A DNA stretch of 64,000 nucleotides from Aeromonas cavernicola (lineage in GTDB: Bacteria > Pseudomonadota > Gammaproteobacteria > Enterobacterales > Aeromonadaceae), in the NCBI RefSeq assembly GCF_002795305.1, contig NZ_PGGC01000044.1, positions 1-64,000 on the forward strand, given 5' to 3'. A model generated the notes under the pieces. It was given only the letters and a program-made list of their open reading frames with translations. It was not told the DNA's origin and ran no database searches. Positions 58,762 through 64,000 of this stretch are shown in pieces. Position 1 is the stretch's first letter, and every line of letters begins with the position of its first letter. The position numbers and the translations under genes were made by a program.

Positions 58762-59730
58762 TTACCACCACTCCTGCCAGTTCTCTATGTACCCCATGTT
58801 TGCCAACCCCAGCTTGCGCACCGACTTTTGTGTGGGGAACGTCAGCAGATGATCCCGCAGGCGCAGATGCCACAGGGTATTCGGGCAAATCACCTTGAGT
58901 AGATGCCGTGTGATGGCCAGCAACACGAATGGCTTGGCCAGCCGCTCATCATCTTTTGCCAGAAAATCGCACCATTGCACCTCTCTTGGCTTGGGCAACT
59001 TCACCTGCGTCGTTACGTTGCGGTTCCAGAGGCGGCTATGATGGGCGCAGATATTGCGCAGGTAACTGAGGCCGTAGATCCAGCTGGCAAACACCTGCCA
59101 GTCCAGACCGTATTTGCTGGCGATATGCTGCTGATCCGACACCTTCATCATGCCGATCAGCTGCGAGATGGCGCCAAAATCAAACACCTCCACCGCCACC
59201 CAGATCGGCAGCTCCTCACCATGGCGCTGATGGTAGTGGCGCACAAAATCCTCTTTGGAGCGCTTTACCAGCCCCCGGTATTTCTCCATCCACGCCTCAA
59301 AGCGGGTCTGGTGACTTCCCCTGAATGCGGGCTGCCGGATAAAGCTGGGGTGGAAGTAGCTGCGATCGAGGTGAGCAAAGGTATTTCGCTTGCCAAGGAG
59401 ATAGGCAAGATCGACCCGCAAGGCCACCTCGATCCGCTCCAGCGCATCCACTACCAACAGGCGCAGCTTCTTGTCGAACAGATAGAGCTCCACCGCATCC
59501 AACAGATGGGTGTCGGGGCAAAACTGGTCGGTCGCCCGGGTCTCCCGTTTGCTTTCCCCCTCAGCCGCGGGCTCAAAGCGGCGAAACGGGTACCAGTAGC
59601 CGCTTAAACGGTAATAGCCGATCCGCTCCAGATAGCTCAGTGCGGCATCCCGGTCGGTGACCGTGATACCGCGCCCAATCAGCTGATCCAGTTGCTGTTG
59701 ATAGCTAAGCCAAGGGCGAGCGAAGGGCAT
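58762..59730 (-). CDS. Abi family (Abi_2/AbiD-F-like) protein with HEPN motif
   Basis: A 322-residue abortive-infection-type protein. It has the Abi_2 signature YYRLSGYWYPFR near residue 40 and ELYLFDKKLRLLVVDALERIEVALR near 95. A HEPN RNase motif RNICAH (Rx4H) lies at about 225-230, followed by HSRLWNR. Proteins of this group are linked to phage resistance, probably as toxic RNases. Its ATG overlaps the hsdS stop by one base (TGATG), so it is translated with the restriction operon. Its target is unknown. Confidence 0.85.
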   Translation of the reverse strand: MPFARPWLSYQQQLDQLIGRGITVTDRDAALSYLERIGYYRLSGYWYPFRRFEPAAEGESKRETRATDQFCPDTHLLDAVELYLFDKKLRLLVVDALERIEVALRVDLAYLLGKRNTFAHLDRSYFHPSFIRQPAFRGSHQTRFEAWMEKYRGLVKRSKEDFVRHYHQRHGEELPIWVAVEVFDFGAISQLIGMMKVSDQQHIASKYGLDWQVFASWIYGLSYLRNICAHHSRLWNRNVTTQVKLPKPREVQWCDFLAKDDERLAKPFVLLAITRHLLKVICPNTLWHLRLRDHLLTFPTQKSVRKLGLANMGYIENWQEWW

Positions 59731-61544
59731 CAGGCAAGGGCTCCTGCCACCAGCGACTCGGCCAAGGCAAGTTGGGTCTGCTGGCTGGTTTGCAGGCGGG
59801 ATTTTAGTTGATCGCAGAGGGTCATTAGTTGATTTATTTTTTTGATTATCTCTCGTGACTCAAGCATCGGTGGCAAAGCAATAACCAAATTTTGAATTTG
59901 AACTCTTGAAACATTTTTCATTGAGCTGCTTGTCCCACCTGCGACTTTTGCATAGTAGGTTCGAGAAAAAGCAGAGTTATTAACCAGATTGATGTAATCA
60001 GCCAAAATAGATTTAGAAAATTTAAATCTAATGATTTTGTCACTCATCATCAAATAAGGCGGAACTTCGTCTGGAACAACAACGGCTCTTGCAACTAATT
60101 CAGCGGTGTTAGCACGAGAAATAAGAAAATCACCTGACTGGACTTCATATTCAGGTTTAGGTTCAAGAGCATTAGGCAATACTTTGTTTTCATCAGGTTT
60201 AAATGTACCCCATGTCACGGCACTAACCTTAAGCACACCCCAATTTTTATTTTCTCTTGGGTTGGCTTCACATTGAGGGCTCCAGCCAGCCTCTGATGAT
60301 AATGCCAAATCATTCAAGCGACACCATTCCCATCCATTAGGTAATTCAAACGGTTTTTCTTCTTCGCTGATTGCAGGAAGCGGTTTCTCTTTTTTAATTT
60401 TCTTCTCTTTGACCAGCCGCGCCTTTTCGGCAGCGATGCGCTCCAGCAAAGCTGCGGCTGGTTCATCGCTCAGGTCTTGCGGTACCAGCTTGCCCATTAC
60501 CGCCAGTTGCAGGATGGTCTGTTTTAAGGCGTCGATGCTGGCTTCGGTGGTAAAGAGAGTATCGAAGTGAGTGCTGAGCCGCGCCCAGTTTTGGCTTAAC
60601 TCCTCGGCATCGCAGGAGTCTGTCAGTGAGCCCTCAGCGGCAGCCGCAGGCTGCAATAAAGCGCCGAGCAGGGTCTCAACCAGCGTCTGATGGGCCGCCA
60701 ACTGCGATTCGCTGCACTGCTCCAACTGGTCGCAGAGGGCCATTAATTCATCGACTTTGGCAACGATGCGTTGTTGCTCAAAAAGCGGAGGTAATATAAA
60801 TGGATTTATTGAAAACTCATCAAAAACCAAGCTTTCCACTGTAGTTCCGACTTTAGTTAAATTTTTTAAAATGTATTGCTCAAATCCTTTCATCATTAAA
60901 TGAATATACGGAGTCAATCCACAATCAAATGGTTGCAATACTTTTAAATCTTGATTCACTGTACATGTGACAGTTGTAATGGCAACGGGGAATTTCCTTC
61001 TCAAGATTCCACTTCTCGCAACAAATAATAGCGAATTTGGTTTTACCAAAGTAAGTCCATCATCAACTGCAAGATCTGTTACGTAATCTTCTGATTCAAT
61101 TATGTAGTCAACTTTCATATCCTTTGGTGTCACCCAAGGAATATCCCCCCCCCAATAATCTGACTTCATTTTACTAGGTGTTTTCCCACCAAAAAAAACA
61201 CCTAGTTCAGAGAGTCGACACCACTCCCATCCCTCCGGTAATTCAAACGGCTTCTCTTCTTCACTAATTTCCGGCATGGCTTTGGGCTTTTTGATTTTGC
61301 CCTCTTTCACCAGCCGCGCTTTTTCGGCGGCAATCCGTTCCAGCAGGACGGAGGCCGGTTCATCGCTGGGGTCTTGTGGTACCAGTTTGCCGCGCACGGC
61401 CAATTCCAGAATCAGCTCACGCAGCTTTTTGATGCCGGTCAGCTCCAGCTTGCTACTGCTGCCGCGTCCGGCACTGCTTTTGGGGCGCACCGCCGCCGTC
61501 CAGAGATCCAGATGGTCGGTGATCAGGGTATCGATAGGGTTCAT
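59730..61544 (-). CDS. hsdS: Type I restriction-modification specificity subunit HsdS
   Basis: HsdS reads the bipartite DNA target for the HsdM/HsdR complex. The 604-residue protein has two target-recognition domains (about residues 105-265 and 408-570). Each is preceded by a near-duplicate conserved block (LAVRGKLVPQDPSDEPA ... KPFELPEGWEWCRL and LAVMGKLVPQDLSDEPA ... KPFELPNGWEWCRL) and followed by a helical spacer (LMALCDQLEQ and LMTLCDQLKS). It is longer than the usual 400-460 residues because of extended linkers. The TRD-coding DNA (about 59820-60340 and 60780-61200) is clearly more AT-rich than its flanks, typical of exchanged TRDs. It overlaps the upstream gene by four bases. Confidence 0.93.
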   Translation of the reverse strand: MNPIDTLITDHLDLWTAAVRPKSSAGRGSSSKLELTGIKKLRELILELAVRGKLVPQDPSDEPASVLLERIAAEKARLVKEGKIKKPKAMPEISEEEKPFELPEGWEWCRLSELGVFFGGKTPSKMKSDYWGGDIPWVTPKDMKVDYIIESEDYVTDLAVDDGLTLVKPNSLLFVARSGILRRKFPVAITTVTCTVNQDLKVLQPFDCGLTPYIHLMMKGFEQYILKNLTKVGTTVESLVFDEFSINPFILPPLFEQQRIVAKVDELMALCDQLEQCSESQLAAHQTLVETLLGALLQPAAAAEGSLTDSCDAEELSQNWARLSTHFDTLFTTEASIDALKQTILQLAVMGKLVPQDLSDEPAAALLERIAAEKARLVKEKKIKKEKPLPAISEEEKPFELPNGWEWCRLNDLALSSEAGWSPQCEANPRENKNWGVLKVSAVTWGTFKPDENKVLPNALEPKPEYEVQSGDFLISRANTAELVARAVVVPDEVPPYLMMSDKIIRFKFSKSILADYINLVNNSAFSRTYYAKVAGGTSSSMKNVSRVQIQNLVIALPPMLESREIIKKINQLMTLCDQLKSRLQTSQQTQLALAESLVAGALA

Positions 61545-62542
61545 GGGGTGGTTCCAAAGTCAGTCGCAGCGATTGCCGGGGTCAGCATGTTGATGATCAG
61601 GCGGATCAGGGTCTCTTTTTGTGCTGGGGCCGACTCGGCTACCAACAGGGTCAGGGCCGCTAGCCCGCTGTCGTTGATGATCGGCTCGCCACTTGCCAGC
61701 CACAGCGCCTGATTGCGATAGAGAAAATCGACAAACAACAAGGCGGCGCTGCGCTTGTTGCCATCGGTAAAGGGGTGGTTTTTCACCACAAAATAGAGCA
61801 GGTGTGCGGCCTTGCTCTGCACGGTGGGGTAGGCGCTCTGGCCAAATACGCTCTGACCAAGGTTACCGAGCAGGGCGGCCAGTCCGTCGCCGCGTGGACG
61901 GGCGAACAGCTCGGTGGCTTCACCGCGCGCCATCAGTTGGGCTTTTAGCTCGCCGAGCGCCTGCATGGCTTGCTCGGGGGCCAGCAAGATGCCGCCCTCG
62001 GTGCCGGTCGGCTCGGTCAGTAGCCCTTCGTCATAGCGTTGTAGCCAGAGAAAGGTTTGGGTGTAGCGGCTAATAATTTCCACCAACCCCCGACCACTGG
62101 CGAGGCTAAGCCCATCGCCACGGGCCGCCTTGCGCACCAGTGCCAGTGCTGCTTCCAGTTCGCGGGCATTTTGCTCAAAGCGCTGACGATTGAGGGTGTA
62201 GCCGTTGATCAGGTGCTCTTTTAGCAGCCTTGTGGCCCACTGGCGAAAGCGCACCCCTTGCGGTGACTTGACCCGATAGCCCACTGAGATGATGACATCG
62301 AGGGAGTAGAGGGTCACCGGCTTGTCACTGCCAGCAATATGCACTTTTTGCATATTGCCTGCGACAGGCAGCTCGCCATCCCTAAATACATTGCGGGTAT
62401 GGCGGGAGACCACCGATTGATCGCGGGCAAACAGGTCTGCCAGTTGGGCCTGATTGAGCCAGACGGTCTCTTGTTGCAGGGTGACGGCAATGTCGCCGTT
62501 CTCCCCCTCGAAGATGGCGATCTCTTGAGTGGTCTCATTCAT
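61541..62542 (-). CDS. RhuM-like N-terminal domain fused to Fic/Doc domain
   Basis: A 333-residue two-domain protein. The N-terminal half is RhuM-like (MNETTQEIAIFEGENGD, TVWLNQAQLADLF, LDVIISVGYRVKSPQG). The C-terminal part is a Fic/Doc domain with an intact HPFTDGNKR motif (about 256-264) that normally transfers AMP or phosphate from a nucleotide to a target protein. Such RhuM-Fic fusions are found inside type I restriction operons. The ATG at 62542 is chosen because the duplicated rhuM frame starts at the equivalent place; it overlaps the DUF1016 fragment by eight bases and ends overlapping hsdS by four. Confidence 0.85.
   Translation of the reverse strand: MNETTQEIAIFEGENGDIAVTLQQETVWLNQAQLADLFARDQSVVSRHTRNVFRDGELPVAGNMQKVHIAGSDKPVTLYSLDVIISVGYRVKSPQGVRFRQWATRLLKEHLINGYTLNRQRFEQNARELEAALALVRKAARGDGLSLASGRGLVEIISRYTQTFLWLQRYDEGLLTEPTGTEGGILLAPEQAMQALGELKAQLMARGEATELFARPRGDGLAALLGNLGQSVFGQSAYPTVQSKAAHLLYFVVKNHPFTDGNKRSAALLFVDFLYRNQALWLASGEPIINDSGLAALTLLVAESAPAQKETLIRLIINMLTPAIAATDFGTTP
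62232..62303 (-). repeat. Direct repeat R1, copy 1 (in RhuM-Fic gene)
   Basis: These 72 bp are identical to 63033-63104 in the second rhuM frame. They encode LDVIISVGYRVKSPQG and RFRQWATR. Confidence 0.95.
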
Positions 62543-62559
62543 GGCGTTGATCTGCCCCG
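62437..62559 (-). repeat. Direct repeat R2, copy 1 (start of RhuM-Fic gene)
   Basis: These 123 bp are identical to 63247-63369. They cover the last codons of the upstream gene (GADQRHE stop) and the first 34 or so codons of rhuM. Confidence 0.95.
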
Positions 62560-62933
62560 TTCTTGCCAAGCGGCACGGTGATCGGCAGCACCTCGATAAA
62601 GTGCGACCAACTTAATTGTCGCGACAGCGTCGCGACAATCTCTTGTTCGGGAAAGGCTTGATAGAACTGCATCATTTTACGCAGACTTTTTTCATTAAAG
62701 CCTTTGCCATATTCCTCGGTCAGTTGCTTGGCGATCTGTTTTACCCACTGCTTGGCGTAGTCTGCCCGTTGGTTGTTGAGCATGTGGTGTTGCAGGGTGT
62801 GGCCGAGCTGCCAATAGAGCAGGGTCATCTGTGCGTTAACGTGCACCTGTACTTGCTGCTTGGCTGTGGTGATCAGCTGCTTTAACTCAGCAATGAGCTG
62901 ATGATGGGGTAACCGATCGACGGGATTGCTCAT
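62535..62933 (-). pseudogene. Truncated DUF1016/YhcG (PDDEXK-type) gene
   Basis: A 132-residue frame carrying only the N-terminal domain of the YhcG/DUF1016 family: QVHVNAQMTLLYWQLGHTL, YGKGFNEKSLRKMMQFYQAF and LSRQLSWSHFIEVLPI. Full-length members are about 340-375 residues with a C-terminal PDDEXK nuclease domain, which is absent. After VLPI the frame changes to TVPLGKNGADQRHE, whose last seven residues are also the end of HsdM, so it was cut and joined to a copied hsdM-rhuM junction. It starts on a TAATG overlap with the preceding frame. Nuclease activity is not expected; the fragment may still be translated. Confidence 0.8.
62615..62639. repeat. Palindrome inside the DUF1016 fragment
   Basis: ATTGTCGCGAC and GTCGCGACAAT are perfect 11-bp inverted arms around AGC. 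The site encodes IVATLSRQLS. As RNA it would form a very stable hairpin. Confidence 0.95.
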
Positions 62934-63032
62934 TATGCGGCTCCGCGTTGTTCACCTTTGCCTTGCGCTGGATGTATTACCCGCAGGGCGGTGGTCTGAG
63001 TCATGTTGTTGGTTGCTGGCCTTTGTTGTCTG

Positions 63033-63104
63033 GTGGCCCACTGGCGAAAGCGCACCCCTTGCGGTGACTTGACCCGATAGCCCACTGAGATGATGACATC
63101 GAGG
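63033..63104 (-). repeat. Direct repeat R1, copy 2
   Basis: Identical to 62232-62303 (72 bp), offset 801 bp. Confidence 0.95.
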
Positions 63105-63140
63105 TTGTAGTGTTGGGTATCGTAGCTTTTACCATCGCTG

Positions 63141-63169
63141 GCAGTTGTCCGGAAATTCCGGACAACTGC
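63141..63169. repeat. 29-bp perfect palindrome inside the second rhuM frame
   Basis: The 14-base arms GCAGTTGTCCGGAA (63141-63154) and TTCCGGACAACTGC (63156-63169) flank a single A. It encodes AVVRNFRTTA. The RhuM-Fic copy has only a short 6-bp inverted repeat (TGCCTG / CAGGCA, 62356-62370) at the matching place. Confidence 0.97.
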
Positions 63170-63246
63170 GCTCTCTTCAAGCTCGCCCTCTTTAAACAGG
63201 TTGCGAATATGCTCGGAGATGGTGCGTTTGTTTTTGGCAAACAGGC

Positions 63247-63369
63247 CTGCCAGTTGGGCCTGATTGAGCCAGACGGTCTCTTGTTGCAGGGTGACGGCAA
63301 TGTCGCCGTTCTCCCCCTCGAAGATGGCGATCTCTTGAGTGGTCTCATTCATGGCGTTGATCTGCCCCG
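63247..63369 (-). repeat. Direct repeat R2, copy 2
   Basis: Identical to 62437-62559 (123 bp), offset 810 bp. This copy spans the natural hsdM 3' end and the start of the second rhuM frame. Confidence 0.95.
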
Positions 63370-64000
63370 CCTTTGCCCAAGGCATCACCCAGAATGGCTT
63401 GTAGCTGGTCACGCAGGGTCTGGATCTCGGCCTGTTCTGTGGCATAGCGCGCCAGCAACTCGTCGGGATCGTGGCTTATCTGCTCGCCGACATGGGGGTT
63501 TTTAATATCGAGGTTGAAGTTACGGGCCACAATCTCGTCGATGCTGACCTTCCACGCCTGTTCGTTCTCAACCCGGGCGGCAAAGCCGTCTGCCTCATCG
63601 CCCCACCAAGCGATCTCGGCGTCAAACTCCTCGAACTTCATCGGCTTGGTTTTGCTGTAGCTCTTTACCCCAGCCGGATAGGGGTGCTCGTAGAACCACA
63701 CCTCTTTGGTGGGTGCGCCCTTGGTGAAGAACAGGATATTGGTCTTGATGCCGGTATAGGGGGCAAACACCCCGTTGGGTAGCCGCACTATGGTGTGCAG
63801 GTTGCACTCACTGGTCAGCAGTTGTTTGATCTTGGTTTTGACCCCTTCGCCAAACAGGGTGCCATCGGGCAGCACCACGGCGGCGCGCCCGCCCTTGCCA
63901 TCTGTTGCTGGGGCGAGCACCTCGATAATCAGCTGCAAGAACAGGTCGGCGGTTTCGCGGGTGCGCAGATCGGCCGGGAAGTTCTGCTCGATGCCATCCT
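63345..64000 (-). CDS. hsdM: Type I restriction-modification DNA methyltransferase HsdM, C-terminal part
   Basis: The frame is open to the window edge, so only about the last 218 residues are seen; the SAM-binding and NPPF/Y motifs lie outside. Visible N6-adenine methylase features: EQNFPADLRTRETADLFLQL, AVVLPDGTLFGEGVKTKIKQ, VRLPNGVFAPYTGIKTNILF and the helical C terminus (LLARYATEQAEIQTLRDQL) that contacts HsdS. It ends GADQRHE and overlaps the next frame by eight bases. hsdR is not in the window. Confidence 0.93.
   Translation of the reverse strand, partial: DGIEQNFPADLRTRETADLFLQLIIEVLAPATDGKGGRAAVVLPDGTLFGEGVKTKIKQLLTSECNLHTIVRLPNGVFAPYTGIKTNILFFTKGAPTKEVWFYEHPYPAGVKSYSKTKPMKFEEFDAEIAWWGDEADGFAARVENEQAWKVSIDEIVARNFNLDIKNPHVGEQISHDPDELLARYATEQAEIQTLRDQLQAILGDALGKGGADQRHE

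Larger units (their letters stand above)
62933..63352 (-). pseudogene. Second, truncated RhuM-like gene
   Basis: A 139-residue frame. It starts like the RhuM-Fic protein (34 identical residues), diverges in the middle (LAGLFAKNKRTISEHIRNLF, SAVVRNFRTTASDGKSY) and rejoins it at LDVIISVGYRVKSPQG. After RFRQWATR it switches to an unrelated tail (MTQTTALRVIHPAQGKG ...) and stops on the DUF1016 start (TAATG). Full RhuM proteins are about 330 residues, so the central and C-terminal parts are missing. It overlaps the hsdM stop by eight bases. Confidence 0.78.

Noticed and set aside
58751-58770. Short hairpin GGTGG / CCACC at the Abi stop codon
   Set aside because: Only five pairs and a weak T/A tail; not convincing as a terminator.

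Overview
The window is chromosomal DNA of a gammaproteobacterium, and everything points to Aeromonas. The genes resemble their E. coli, Vibrio and Shewanella counterparts. The type IV pilus cluster has the Aeromonas tap order (tapA-tapB-tapC-tapD), with a 413-residue TapC and a 290-residue TapD. Apart from the adhesin, iron and restriction regions, the window is a rearranged version of the E. coli 2-3 minute segment (dcw cluster, secA-mutT, yacG-zapD-coaE-pilus-nadC-ampD, pdhR-aceEF-lpd, acnB).

Layout. 1-15.3 kb (+): the dcw cluster from the 3' end of murF through mraY, murD, ftsW, murG, murC, ftsQ, ftsA and ftsZ (no ddl between murC and ftsQ), then lpxC, an M23 peptidase gene where E. coli has secM, secA and mutT. 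15.4-20.3 kb (-): a YfaP-like secreted protein, an unidentified periplasmic protein, a hotdog thioesterase and acnB. 20.5-27.3 kb: a PlpD-like type Vd patatin (-), a large Big_2-repeat lipoprotein (+) and a 58-residue lipoprotein (+). 27.3-34.4 kb (-): pdhR-aceE-aceF-lpd with two PdhR boxes upstream. 34.7-43.2 kb: ampD (-), then a retropepsin-like protease, nadC, tapABCD, coaE, zapD and yacG (+). 43.3-44.9 kb (-): pyrBI behind a strong promoter, a leader peptide and an attenuator. 45.0-55.1 kb (-): a two-partner secretion pair (TpsB transporter, 2738-residue TpsA). 55.4-58.3 kb (+): a Fur-boxed TonB-dependent siderophore receptor and a PepSY membrane protein. 58.4-64.0 kb (-): a type I restriction-modification operon, entered at the 3' end of hsdM. 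It carries a short rhuM remnant, a truncated DUF1016/YhcG gene, a RhuM-Fic fusion, hsdS and an Abi_2/HEPN gene, all joined by stop/start overlaps.

Most of the window is core housekeeping: peptidoglycan precursor synthesis, division, lipid A, Sec export, pyruvate dehydrogenase, TCA cycle, NAD, CoA and pyrimidines. The accessory parts are the surface/adhesion genes, the iron-uptake pair and the restriction/defence operon. The defence operon is the most unusual part. Two rhuM alleles share blocks of 72 and 123 bp that are identical in sequence but differ between those blocks, a DUF1016 gene ends at a copy of the hsdM-rhuM junction, and two long perfect palindromes lie inside coding sequence. The pyrBI leader is also notable: its 59-codon leader frame reads through the attenuator and stops on the pyrB start codon. 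No rRNA, tRNA, CRISPR array or intact insertion sequence was seen.
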